Below, in pieces: positions 36,345-44,218 of a stretch of 64,000 nucleotides of DNA. Each line of letters opens with the position of its first letter. Within the stretch, counting starts at the first letter, position 1. The position numbers and the translations under genes are program-made. The notes below the pieces were generated by a model, which was not told the origin of the DNA, searched no databases, and was given only the letters and a program-made list of their open reading frames with translations. The stretch is from assembly GCF_002874535.1 (NCBI RefSeq), contig NZ_CP025025.1, positions 1,783,526 through 1,847,525 of the forward strand, in the 5' to 3' direction. Origin of the DNA: Mesobacillus jeotgali (GTDB lineage Bacteria; Bacillota; Bacilli; Bacillales; Cytobacillaceae).

Positions 36345-36380
36345 ATAAAAAAAACAGGCTCTATTTATAGAGCCTGTTTG
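36345..36380 (-). terminator. Terminator of the cold-shock gene
   Basis: AAACAGGCTCTA / TAGAGCCTGTTT with a 4-nt loop; on the minus strand a long T run follows. Confidence 0.88.
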
Positions 36381-36396
36381 TATAATCGATTGATGA

Positions 36397-36597
36397 TTAT
36401 GCTTTTTGAACGTTTGCAGCTTGAGCTCCACGAGCACCTTGCTCAACGTCAAATGTTACTTTTTGACCTTCATCTAAAGACTTGAAGCCTTCACTTTGGA
36501 TAGCAGAGAAGTGTACGAATACGTCGTCTCCATTTTCACGTTCGATGAAGCCGAAACCTTTTTCTGCATTAAACCATTTTACTGTACCTTGTTCCAT
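36397..36597 (-). CDS. Cold-shock protein (CspB/CspD-type RNA chaperone)
   Basis: 66 aa: [20 protein letters not shown] with RNP1 KGFGFI, RNP2 VFVHFSAI, complete single CSD. Binds single-stranded RNA/DNA and melts structure at low temperature. RBS AGGAGG 8 nt upstream. The leader upstream (minus strand, 36598-36640) contains GTTGTGCGTTAGCACTAGG, able to fold as GTGC/GCAC next to the RBS, as in other csp leaders. Confidence 0.95.
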   Translation of the reverse strand: MEQGTVKWFNAEKGFGFIERENGDDVFVHFSAIQSEGFKSLDEGQKVTFDVEQGARGAQAANVQKA

Positions 36598-36942
36598 TTT
36601 TGTTGCCTCCTAGTGCTAACGCACAACTTATTACTATCCTTGCCCAAAGTGATCATCAAGATGAAAAGTCAAAACTTATACTATCCTTTACACCGAACAA
36701 AAATAATTCTTACTCATCATAACAGGAAATAGAAGGAATTGCAAATCTCGTGGGCTTAAGCTAAAAAAGTACAGTTATATTAGCGTTGTAAAAGTATGGT
36801 GCATTAGTGTTTGTTTCGAACAAGCAGTGGAGTTGAAAGAAAGCTGAAGAGAAATATAGTTGAAGAGAATAACCTTTTAAAAGAAGAATAATTATTAACA
36901 TATAGGAAAGGAAAACTTGATCCAAAGAATGGGGGATGGGGA
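36598..36942. other. Intergenic: csp leader and otherwise featureless AT-rich DNA
   Basis: The first 60 bp are the promoter/leader side of the minus-strand csp gene. The rest is purine-rich on the plus strand (36830-36900) and holds no convincing ORF, hairpin or promoter pair. Confidence 0.5.
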
Positions 36943-37119
36943 ATGAAAGAAAGGAAAGAAAAAAGATATAAAGTTCCAGTTGGTTCTGGAAGTGCAATTA
37001 CTTTTGGTTCTGCTTTAGCGATTACAATATCTTGGAGTATTCATAAGTCAGTACTTTGGGCAATAATTCACGGGTTCTTTAGTTGGTTTTACGTTATATA
37101 TTATGTTTTGACTAGGTAA
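36943..37119 (+). CDS. Small membrane protein, unknown
   Basis: 58 aa. A basic N-terminus (MKERKEKRYKVPVG) is followed by two hydrophobic segments, SGSAITFGSALAITISWSI and WAIIHGFFSWFYVIYYVL. RBS GGGGGATGGGG lies before the ATG. Similar short proteins with the same layout occur in Bacillaceae, of unknown role. A hairpin terminator lies 57 bp downstream. Confidence 0.65.
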   Translation: MKERKEKRYKVPVGSGSAITFGSALAITISWSIHKSVLWAIIHGFFSWFYVIYYVLTR

Positions 37120-37175
37120 GTCTTTTAGTAAAATTTTATGAAACTATAAGTTTAATGAGGCATTATAAAAAGATA

Positions 37176-37206
37176 ACGCTTGGATTCATATATCCAAGCG
37201 TCTTTA
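37176..37206. terminator. Terminator hairpin between convergent genes
   Basis: ACGCTTGGAT / ATCCAAGCGT with a 6-nt loop. Its flank is T-rich on both strands (weaker on the plus strand). Confidence 0.7.
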
Positions 37207-37264
37207 CAATTTTTGAGATTCAAAAATTCAGTTAGATGGATCCGTTCAACATTGGTTTTAGATT

Positions 37265-37783
37265 TTAATTTCGTCCGGCACCTCTTTGGAAGGCTCTTAG
37301 GTGGCTTTTTGAAGCATTTCCTAATTGGGTAAATACCATTTTTACATCCTCCGGCAGGGAGGGAATCGTTTTTAATTTATCATACATCGCGATATTATCG
37401 ATTTCCGCCTGAACCCCTTCATTAAATGCATCTTTCAGTGTACCAGGTGCTGATACATATTGTTTGGCATTGTCTTCGGGAACTTGTTTGTCGTACTTCT
37501 GAAATAAAGTAAGGAGGGCACTGATATGTTGCTGCTCCGCCGCCTTGATATTGCTAAATGGCCTGATGTTGCCGAATTTTCCGATGACAGCGTCGTAACG
37601 AGCCTGTGCAAGGTATTCGTCCTGGATGGCATATACTAAAGCTTCATCCAATGTAATCGAGGAATCTTTCAATGCACCTTTAGCACCAAAGTCAGCAGGC
37701 ACTTCAGTTTGCGCCCGGACAGCTCCGGAAAAACTCATGATTATAAATAGGCAGGCTACTACCGAGATTATTTTTGCCTTCAT
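37265..37783 (-). CDS. Secreted ferritin-like DUF2202 protein
   Basis: 172 aa. A signal peptide ends SGAVRAQ. The four-helix ferritin-like domain has the metal-type residues in EYLAQARYD, KAAEQQHISALL, AEIDNIAMYD and SHLRAFQ. DUF2202 proteins are predicted di-iron proteins of unknown function. Here it is predicted extracellular. RBS AAGGGGTG precedes the ATG. Confidence 0.85.
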   Translation of the reverse strand: MKAKIISVVACLFIIMSFSGAVRAQTEVPADFGAKGALKDSSITLDEALVYAIQDEYLAQARYDAVIGKFGNIRPFSNIKAAEQQHISALLTLFQKYDKQVPEDNAKQYVSAPGTLKDAFNEGVQAEIDNIAMYDKLKTIPSLPEDVKMVFTQLGNASKSHLRAFQRGAGRN

Positions 37784-37921
37784 TGTTAAACACCCCTTAT
37801 GTAAAAATTATCAATCTTATTGTCTTCAATGAGGAGAATTTGATTCATAAAACGCTATGGGTTTAATTTGTAGAGATGATTCGATATAATAGACGTAACT
37901 TTTTTCAATAGGAGAGATACA

Positions 37922-38116
37922 ATGTTTTCAAATATAGGGTTTCCAGGATTAATCCTGATTCTCGTAATTGCGCTGATCATCTTTGGGCCTAACAAACTCC
38001 CGGAAATCGGACGGGCAGTCGGCAAGTCGATGAGAGAATTCAAGAACGCGACGAATGGACTCGCTGATGATGTTAAGAAGGAAATCAGGGAAAACGAGCA
38101 AGATAAAAAGAGTTAA
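37922..38116 (+). CDS. tatA: Twin-arginine translocase subunit TatA
   Basis: 64 aa. One N-terminal membrane helix ([18 protein letters not shown]), the FGP hinge, then the amphipathic helix [17 protein letters not shown] and a charged tail: the standard TatA/E layout. It forms the pore of the Tat export system; tatC is not adjacent. RBS AGGAGAG. Single gene with terminator. Confidence 0.93.
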   Translation: MFSNIGFPGLILILVIALIIFGPNKLPEIGRAVGKSMREFKNATNGLADDVKKEIRENEQDKKS

Positions 38117-38118
38117 TC

Positions 38119-38142
38119 AAAGCTGCCATTGGCAGCTTTTTG
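38119..38142 (+). terminator. Terminator of tatA
   Basis: The stem AAAGCTGCC / GGCAGCTTT is followed by TTTTT. Confidence 0.85.
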
Positions 38143-38151
38143 TTTATTTAG

Positions 38152-38190
38152 AAAAAAAACTGTCCAATCATTTACCATCGGACAGTTTTG
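38152..38190 (-). terminator. Terminator of the PD40 protein operon
   Basis: AAAACTGTCC / GGACAGTTTT with a 14-nt loop; on the minus strand the T run is long. Confidence 0.8.
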
Positions 38191-38195
38191 AATAT

Positions 38196-38489
38196 CTATT
38201 TCCTGAAATAAATGTGAATGGAGGACAACAGCAAGATGAGTCCATTCAATATATACAGTCCAGTATAAATTACAGTCAGGATTCCTGCCCCCCACCCGGT
38301 GTCATCCCATGTAAAACCGAGGTAGAGAGTGCTGAAAAAAATTACTGGTGTAGACATGAGAAACATCATTCCGGCAATAAGCCGTCTTTTTATATTCTTC
38401 ACTGAATGTTTGACTGCAAAATAATTCGCCAACCCAAAAAGAGCAATATTCATAAAGAGCGTCAAAATCATTCCGACTGATTCTGGCAT
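38196..38489 (-). CDS. Three-helix membrane protein, unknown
   Basis: 97 aa with three hydrophobic segments (ILTLFMNIALFGLANYF, LIAGMMFLMSTPVIFFST and ILTVIYTGLYILNGLILLL). Starts directly after the upstream gene's stop (1 bp apart), with AAAGGAG inside that gene's end. Its role is probably linked to the PD40 membrane protein. Unrecognised. Confidence 0.7.
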   Translation of the reverse strand: MPESVGMILTLFMNIALFGLANYFAVKHSVKNIKRRLIAGMMFLMSTPVIFFSTLYLGFTWDDTGWGAGILTVIYTGLYILNGLILLLSSIHIYFRK

Positions 38490-38490
38490 T

Positions 38491-39783
38491 TTATTTTGCT
38501 CCTTTTCTTAAAAGCTTCATGACAAAGGCAAAAATGAATATAACGATAGTACAAACTAGTAAACCGGCTGCCAGCATGCCGACACCAATTCCAGCCCAAG
38601 GATCTACCGTGGCAGCAACAACAAAGCTTGCCGCTAATGTCAATAATCCAATTGCCAGGCTGATTAACGACGGCAAAAACACTTTTTCATGCTTGACGTA
38701 AACAGTTATAAGCATCAACATCACTGTATATAACAGGCCAACTGTCCAGCTGTTGACTGAATAATCAATGGCCTTTATTACCGAGTTGCTGGATTCAAGA
38801 TCTGGCATTTCAAGCCTAATCTCCTTTAACTTCTTGGTTCCTATGTCTACTGTCCTTAACTTATATTCCTCTGGTTCTTGCGGCCAATTTAAATATTCAA
38901 GGAAGAGAATTTCATTTTTATCGTTAAAAAAGACCGGAGAAACAACGGATGAATTCAAGTCGGTGAGCCTCTGGGTTTCTCCATTTTGCAAATCTTTCAG
39001 AAATAAATCGTACTCAAACAGGGAAGTGTCCTTTGATTCATCAGTTATTGTCGTAAAAGCTAAAGAATTAAGCTTAGGCGAAAGCGTGAGATGAAAAATA
39101 TCTGCAGGCATTTCACTGCTGAAATCTGCTGTATACACCCGTTGATCCTCCAGGTCAAACACATTTAAATCGTCAAAATCTTTGAAGAGTATTTCTTTTT
39201 TTTCAGCGGAAAAGACCAGGCTATCCATTGTATAGAAGTCTCTATCAGTTAACTGTTCCATTTGTGAGCCATCAATTTTAACGGAAAAAAGGTCATAGCC
39301 CTCCTGAGTTTCTCCCTCAGTCTTCTTAAACTCTTCAGCAGGCATGCTTGCGAAGAAAATCGTTTCGCCGTTATCAGAAAAGACAGCGCCAGAAATGTGC
39401 TGTGATTTATCTGAAAGTTTTTCAGGATTGGCTCCATCCACATTTGCTATGTAAAGCGATTGAATACGGTTATTGTCCTGTGATAAATATAAAATCTTGC
39501 TTCCATCTGGTGAGAACTTCGGATTAGAGTGATAAACCTCGTGAGGATTACTCACTCTTTTAACATCTGTTCCATCCTGACCGGCTGTATAAATTGCTGA
39601 GTTACCGTTATTGAAATAGGAAAAGGCAATCCGCTGATCATCCTCAGAGATGGCTAGCCCACTTCCCAGACCTGTATAGTATTTATAAGCGTCCCGGTCT
39701 GCCAACAACATATAACTGATGCTTGAAATCAACAACAAAGTAACAAAAGCAATTGCGCCCAATAAAATCTTCTTTCTCTTCAC
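38491..39783 (-). CDS. TolB-like (PD40 beta-propeller) membrane protein
   Basis: 430 aa. GTG start. One N-terminal helix (LLGAIAFVTLLLISSI), then PD40-type propeller repeats (NPKFSPDGSKILYLS, GAVFSDNGETIFFAS, LTLSPKLNSLAFTT) to about residue 320, and three C-terminal helices. The propeller should face outside and bind a partner or glycan; no catalytic motif. It forms an operon with the three-helix protein. A perfect palindrome lies 47 bp upstream. Confidence 0.82.
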   Translation of the reverse strand: MKRKKILLGAIAFVTLLLISSISYMLLADRDAYKYYTGLGSGLAISEDDQRIAFSYFNNGNSAIYTAGQDGTDVKRVSNPHEVYHSNPKFSPDGSKILYLSQDNNRIQSLYIANVDGANPEKLSDKSQHISGAVFSDNGETIFFASMPAEEFKKTEGETQEGYDLFSVKIDGSQMEQLTDRDFYTMDSLVFSAEKKEILFKDFDDLNVFDLEDQRVYTADFSSEMPADIFHLTLSPKLNSLAFTTITDESKDTSLFEYDLFLKDLQNGETQRLTDLNSSVVSPVFFNDKNEILFLEYLNWPQEPEEYKLRTVDIGTKKLKEIRLEMPDLESSNSVIKAIDYSVNSWTVGLLYTVMLMLITVYVKHEKVFLPSLISLAIGLLTLAASFVVAATVDPWAGIGVGMLAAGLLVCTIVIFIFAFVMKLLRKGAK

Positions 39784-39829
39784 TGTTTATCCCCCTTTAA
39801 ATACCTATATGTTTACCATACATACAATA

Positions 39830-39847
39830 TAGTGTAAAATTACACTA
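39830..39847. promoter_or_regulatory. Palindromic operator candidate TAGTGTAA-aa-TTACACTA
   Basis: A perfect 8+8 bp palindrome with 2-nt centre upstream of the PD40 operon (minus strand). The half-sites resemble YtrA-type GntR operators (AGTGT...ACACT). The regulator is not encoded next to it. Confidence 0.5.
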
Positions 39848-40029
39848 ATTAAAAGGTTTTTTTAGGAAAAAATTATAAAATCTTCATAGTGAGTTTGTTT
39901 TTGTACAAGGCAGAGCAGAAGTACATACCTCCAACTTTTTTATAAAATTCAACTGTTGTTCATAATAGGACAATTTAAACCATGGTAAAATAAAAGAGAA
40001 GGAACCGCTGAATACCAGGGGGTGCAGAG

Positions 40030-40266
40030 ATGGATAAAAGAGTTCAATCAGGTAAAAGACGTCCATCGAAACGTGTGATCACTGCAAGGAAAGAAATGCG
40101 GTCTGCTCATTTTCTTCATGAATTTGATGAAGACGATCATGACTGGGCAAAGGAAAGAAAACAAAATATTCATCACTCCCATTCATCCGTATCAAAGGGG
40201 CACAATTACAAGGTATCAAAATTAAAAAATAGGGACGCTTATAGAGGTCAACGAGACGAATATTAA
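40030..40266 (+). CDS. Small His-rich basic protein, unknown
   Basis: 78 aa. The N-terminus is basic (KRVQSGKRRPSKRV), the centre is acidic (HEFDEDDHDWAKERK) and then HHSHSS. No membrane segment. GGGGG lies before the ATG and a strong terminator follows, which supports a real gene. Unrecognised; low complexity makes the call moderate. Confidence 0.55.
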   Translation: MDKRVQSGKRRPSKRVITARKEMRSAHFLHEFDEDDHDWAKERKQNIHHSHSSVSKGHNYKVSKLKNRDAYRGQRDEY

Positions 40267-40278
40267 AGTTAGTACTGT

Positions 40279-40307
40279 AAAGCTGTCAAAAGTGGCAGCT
40301 TTTTTTA
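40279..40307 (+). terminator. Terminator next to the 52-bp array
   Basis: The stem AAAGCTGTCA / TGGCAGCTTT (one mismatch) is followed by TTTTT. Its left arm matches the right hairpin arm (AAAGCTGTCAA) of the adjacent array. Confidence 0.85.
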
Positions 40308-40327
40308 TTTGGTCCTAGTGCCTTTCA

Positions 40328-40883
40328 GACAGCTACTGGGTGTAAAGAAACCGAAGGGATTAAGACAGCTTTGGGTGTAAGAGTAGAAAAGCTGTCAAGA
40401 TAACGAAAGAATTAAGACAGCTTTAGGTGTAAATGAAGAAAAGCTGTCAAGAAACCGAAGGAATTAAGACAACTTTAGATGTAAACGAGGAAAACCTGTC
40501 AAGAAACCGAAGGAATTAAGACAGCTTTGGGTGTAAATGAAGAAAAGCTGTCAAGATAACGAAAGGATTGTGACAGCTTTGGGTGTAAATGAAGAAAAGC
40601 TGTCAAGAAACCGAAGGAATTAAGACAGCTTTGGGTGTAAATGAAGAAAAGCTGTCAAGAAACCGGAGGAATTAAGACAGCTTTGGGGGCAAAAGTAGAA
40701 AAGCTGTCAAGATAACGAAAGAATTAAGACAGCTTTGGGTGTTAATGAAGAAAAGCTGTCAAGAAACCGAAGGAATTAAGACAGCTTTGGGTGCAAATGA
40801 AGAAAAGCTGTCAAGATAACGAAAGAATTAAGACAGCTTCAAATGGTTATGAAGAAATGCTGGTTTTAGGTGTAATTGCGGTG
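40328..40883. repeat. 52-bp tandem array with internal hairpins (about ten units)
   Basis: GACAGCT starts recur at 40364, 40416, 40468 and then every 52 bp to 40832; a 36-bp truncated unit begins at 40328. Each unit is GACAGCTTT, a 15-nt loop and AAAGCTGTC, then a purine-rich spacer of about 19 nt (AAGAAACCGAAGGAATTAA or a variant with AAGATAACGAAAG). The last unit is degenerate. No gene is present in this stretch. Confidence 0.93.
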
Positions 40884-40955
40884 CTGGATTGATAATCATA
40901 TCAGATTATAACGCAACTAGATTGGAAAATTAATCTAATTTTATATTGCAGTCAC

Positions 40956-40967
40956 CACTATATAGTG
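40956..40967. promoter_or_regulatory. PadR operator candidate CACTATATAGTG
   Basis: A perfect 12-bp palindrome between a -35-like TTGCAG (40946-40951) and a -10-like TACGAT (40969-40974, 17-bp spacer) in front of the PadR gene. Autoregulation is likely. Confidence 0.6.
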
Positions 40968-41015
40968 ATACGATATACTTAGTAAGTAGTAATCCGATAT
41001 AGAGGAGGCCAATGC

Positions 41016-41363
41016 ATGAGTAAAACTGAGCTTTTAAAAGGCAGTACTAGCATGATTTTGTTGTCGCTGCTTTCGGAAAAAGATATGTACGGGTATGAAA
41101 TTACGGAGAGGGTTCACGAGGTGAGTGAAGGGTATCTCAGCTATAAAGAAGGGACATTGTATCCTGCGCTGAAAAGACTGGAGCTATCTGGAATGGTTGA
41201 AAGCTACTGGGTAAGTTCTCAAGATGGTCCGCGCCGTAAATATTATCGAATCACCCAAACTGGGAAAAAAGCTTTGGCAGATCAAAAGCAAGAATGGAAT
41301 ATGTTCAAGAAGGTTGTACATCGAATTGTAGGTGATGCTAATGTCAATACAAGTATCAATTAA
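41016..41363 (+). CDS. PadR-family transcriptional regulator
   Basis: 115 aa with the PadR winged helix: GSTSMILLSLLSEKDMYGYEI, EGTLYPALKRLELSG and RKYYRITQTGKKAL. RBS GAGGAGG. Overlaps the next gene by 23 bp. PadR genes of this type regulate the membrane proteins encoded with them, often in response to cell-envelope stress; here that would be the two genes downstream. Confidence 0.92.
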   Translation: MSKTELLKGSTSMILLSLLSEKDMYGYEITERVHEVSEGYLSYKEGTLYPALKRLELSGMVESYWVSSQDGPRRKYYRITQTGKKALADQKQEWNMFKKVVHRIVGDANVNTSIN

Positions 41364-42198
41364 ACAGTTCGACGACTATATCAAAAAACTGGTTCGTGAT
41401 TTACACCTGGAGGAAGAGGAAAAAAGAGAACTGGAAGAAGAGTGGACCCAGCATTTATATGATCATTTTTCAGCACTGCAGAAACAAGGGGTCGAAAAGA
41501 TGGAAGCAATCCAAACGGTTCTTGAGCAATTTGGTGACATGCAAAAGATCCAGACAGAAGTGAACCAAAGCTATCCAAGCGCTATCAAGTCCCACATCCA
41601 AAAAGAAAGTGTCATTGCGATTCTATGTATCATTGCCAGCGTGATCGGCCCGATGATTTTAATAGGTGCCCATTTCCAGCCATATTTTGTCTTTGCCCCA
41701 CTTATAGCATTGGTTTTTGCTTATCTTGTTCATCGGTTTATTGCCAAACGTCAGTCGGACTGGAGGCTGTCTGGTATCGGATTGATCGCCATCTACGTAT
41801 TTTTCTTTCAACTTTTTAATAGAATGTACGGTTCATTGTCATTAGACCTATATGGTGCCCACTTATTCACTTTGGATTGGAATAGGCTGACTGGTTCAGG
41901 CGGATTGTTTGAATTCGTGACAATCCACATGATGTGGTATGTGATTATTGCAATGCAATTCATCGGCAGTAACAATTACATTCCTGTATGGAAAAGGATT
42001 TTGAACTCGAGTTTTCAATACTGGGCAATGCTCTTAATTGGTGTATTTGTGGCAATGTTTCAATCAAGTGGGGAATGGTCGGTGCTATTTATAAATATCT
42101 TCCTTTTGTACGCCTTTCTCCAGCACACGATATCCATCAAGGGAATCACCATTTTCAGCCAAAAAGTGTCACGGATGTTTTATCGGCAATCACTTTAA
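41341..42198 (+). CDS. Membrane protein with N-terminal permease-prefix (DUF1700-like) domain
   Basis: 285 aa. An acidic helical N-terminus (LEEEEKRELEEEWTQHLYDHF, AIQTVLEQFGDMQKI) as in the PadR-associated DUF1700/permease-prefix proteins is followed by six hydrophobic segments (from residue 87). ATG 41341 follows TAGGTG by 6 nt and lies inside the PadR gene, so translation is coupled. Possible role in envelope stress; no catalytic motif. Confidence 0.78.
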   Translation: MSIQVSIKQFDDYIKKLVRDLHLEEEEKRELEEEWTQHLYDHFSALQKQGVEKMEAIQTVLEQFGDMQKIQTEVNQSYPSAIKSHIQKESVIAILCIIASVIGPMILIGAHFQPYFVFAPLIALVFAYLVHRFIAKRQSDWRLSGIGLIAIYVFFFQLFNRMYGSLSLDLYGAHLFTLDWNRLTGSGGLFEFVTIHMMWYVIIAMQFIGSNNYIPVWKRILNSSFQYWAMLLIGVFVAMFQSSGEWSVLFINIFLLYAFLQHTISIKGITIFSQKVSRMFYRQSL

Positions 42199-42215
42199 TT
42201 TTTTTGGAGGTAAGA

Positions 42216-42632
42216 ATGAGGGAACTTAAAAGGGGACTCATCCCATTTTTATTGGTGATGATCGTTGCGTTCATAATGATCGATTTTGGCGATGGAGAAA
42301 TCAAATATATAATGGCTCATTATGACAGCTTGCCAGAAGAGAATAAGAACTTTATAAAAGGTTCCGGTCCTGGCGGAACAGGTATGTTCCAACATGATGG
42401 TTCATCTTATGCTTTCATTGCGACTGAACCAGATGAGAAAGTGGAAGTGTTATTCGTAGGGAAGGCGGAAGATGGCGTTGGGAATGAAGTGAAATACAAG
42501 GTTGTCAAAAATGATGGCGCTGATGATATTAAGATCATTGATGGACGGATGGGAAGGTTTGCGTTATACCTGTTACGGCTGGAAAAAGTAGTGCCAACTC
42601 CGTTTGGTTTCAATAATGAAAATCTTAAATAG
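42216..42632 (+). CDS. Membrane-anchored small protein, unknown
   Basis: 138 aa. RGLIPFLLVMIVAFIMIDFG is an anchor or signal. The rest is a small domain with GSGPGGTGMFQHDGSSYAFI and KVEVLFVGKAEDGVG. GGAGG precedes the ATG, 17 bp after the upstream stop, so it belongs to the PadR operon. Unrecognised family. Confidence 0.7.
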   Translation: MRELKRGLIPFLLVMIVAFIMIDFGDGEIKYIMAHYDSLPEENKNFIKGSGPGGTGMFQHDGSSYAFIATEPDEKVEVLFVGKAEDGVGNEVKYKVVKNDGADDIKIIDGRMGRFALYLLRLEKVVPTPFGFNNENLK

Positions 42633-42657
42633 CTGCCAGGATTGGCAGCTTTTTTTA
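42631..42657 (+). terminator. Terminator of the PadR operon
   Basis: The stem AGCTGCCA / TGGCAGCT with a GGAT loop is followed by seven T. Confidence 0.88.
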
Positions 42658-42729
42658 TTTTCATTACGGAAAAAAGTGGTATAATTGGGAAGTGTGAAAA
42701 AATGACTAGCTGAAAGGGAGGTACTATCC

Positions 42730-42981
42730 ATGCAGCTTACGCTTTCAGTCATAGCTTTTTTAACAATAGTTTCAATAAGTATTTTCATCATGAGAACCAG
42801 AGCCAAAGGGCAAAGGAGAGCGATTGTCGGCTTAATTTTCTTAGCAACTTCATCTGTGGCGATAGCCTTAGCGTTAAATTCGATTTATTCCCTGGTGTTT
42901 TTTGCGTCGCATTTGATACTATTGCTTATGGCTATAAGCTTGGCCTTAATGGAACAAAAGAATAAAAGTAATAAAGTATAA
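42730..42981 (+). CDS. Small membrane protein, unknown
   Basis: 83 aa with three hydrophobic stretches (LTLSVIAFLTIVSISIFI, IVGLIFLATSSVAIALAL and LVFFASHLILLLMAISLAL), resembling the YtpI-type small Bacillus membrane proteins, though I cannot confirm that family. RBS AAAGGGAGG. Single gene. Confidence 0.68.
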   Translation: MQLTLSVIAFLTIVSISIFIMRTRAKGQRRAIVGLIFLATSSVAIALALNSIYSLVFFASHLILLLMAISLALMEQKNKSNKV

Positions 42982-43294
42982 AGTAGCTGCCAGTACGCTA
43001 TAAATGACCGAAAAAACGGACAAGCTCGTCTATTTATTCTTTGGTTCTGAAAAAAACAAAAATGTTGAATATTTTCCTGAAAAAATATAGAGTATTATAG
43101 TCTCTACCATTTATCTGTTGGTAAGTTTATCTATTGCTTTGAAAAGGTATATGGAAATAGGTAAATGAAGAAGACATAGAATGAAACTCAGTAAAATAAA
43201 CAATATTCATTTGGATTTTGTAAGGATTAATGGGTAATTCTATTGTTAATGAGACATTTACATAAGTGTTGTGAAAGAGGAAGGAGAGAGGTTG
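42982..43294. other. Intergenic leader upstream of the TerC gene
   Basis: AT-rich with no ORF. I looked for the manganese-sensing yybP-ykoY riboswitch often found before terC-like genes and did not find its conserved core. No clear terminator after the preceding gene. Confidence 0.45.
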
Positions 43295-44071
43295 ATGGAA
43301 GGGATTTGGCTTGAATATGCCTGGGCATTATTAATATTGATCGGTCTAGAAGGTTTGCTATCGGCTGATAATGCTCTTGTACTGGCAATCATAGCGAAGC
43401 ATTTACCTGATGATCAAAAGAAAAAAGCAATAAATTATGGAATTATAATGGCGTTTGTCTTCAGGTTTGGAGCTTTATTTGCGATTTCATTCATTGCAAA
43501 CGTCTGGCAGGTACAGGCAATCGGTGCAGCCTACCTGCTTTATCTAGGACTGAAGCATGTCATCCAGGCTAAGTTTGGTAAGGAAAATGAAAATATTCGT
43601 AAGGAAGAAGAGAAGGAAGCAAGAGGAATGGGCTTCTGGCCGACGGTTGGTAAAATCGGTTTAGCAGACCTTGCTTTTGCGATTGATTCAATTCTTGCGG
43701 CAGTAGCTCTTGCCCTTGGTCTACCAGACTCACCGCTAGGAGAATTTGGCGGTATGGACGGTGGAAAGTTCATCGTCGTTCTTCTTGGAGGAATTGCCGG
43801 TTTGATCTTGATTAAATACGCAGCCACATGGTTTGTCAAGCTGCTTGACCAGCGTCCAGCATTGGAAACAACTGCGTATGCGATTGTGGCATGGGTTGGT
43901 GTGAAGCTTGCAGTCATCACCCTGGCTCATGATGATATTGCAATTCTACACCATGATTTCCCACATAGTACACTTTGGACAACAATCTTCTATGGAGTAT
44001 TGATCGGAATAGCCCTATTAGGATGGTTTGCTCCAGCGAAAAAAACTAAGGGTGAAGGCAACTCTTTATAA
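43295..44071 (+). CDS. TerC-family membrane protein (metal exporter type)
   Basis: 258 aa, seven helices. EGLLSADNALVLAIIAKHLP and DLAFAIDSILAAVALALG are the two conserved acidic motifs of TerC. Relatives in Bacillus (YceF, YkoY) export Mn2+ and help metalate secreted enzymes. ATG 43295 follows AAGGAGAGAGG; the longer frame to GTG 43271 would contain the RBS. Confidence 0.9.
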   Translation: MEGIWLEYAWALLILIGLEGLLSADNALVLAIIAKHLPDDQKKKAINYGIIMAFVFRFGALFAISFIANVWQVQAIGAAYLLYLGLKHVIQAKFGKENENIRKEEEKEARGMGFWPTVGKIGLADLAFAIDSILAAVALALGLPDSPLGEFGGMDGGKFIVVLLGGIAGLILIKYAATWFVKLLDQRPALETTAYAIVAWVGVKLAVITLAHDDIAILHHDFPHSTLWTTIFYGVLIGIALLGWFAPAKKTKGEGNSL

Positions 44072-44082
44072 TGAATGAACCA

Positions 44083-44124
44083 AAAAGTGCGTGTAATCCT
44101 GATAGGGGTTGCCGCACTTTTTTG
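44083..44124 (+). terminator. Terminator of the TerC gene
   Basis: AAAAGTGCG / CGCACTTTT with an inner CC/GG pairing is followed by TTTTTTG. The stem loosely resembles the repeats at 57-64 kb. Confidence 0.78.
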
Positions 44125-44218
44125 TTGTTTTTCAACTCCTTGCTTTCCTTAAAGTTTATCTGAACTGCTGTGTGGAATAGTCTTTTATAAGGATTATTCC
44201 ACGTGAAGGAGTGTTGAT

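Noticed and set aside
40328-40883. CRISPR array
   Set aside because: Regular repeats, but the whole 52-bp unit is repeated; there are no unique spacers, and no cas genes are in the window.
42982-43294. yybP-ykoY manganese riboswitch before the TerC gene
   Set aside because: Expected from context, but the conserved core sequences were not found.
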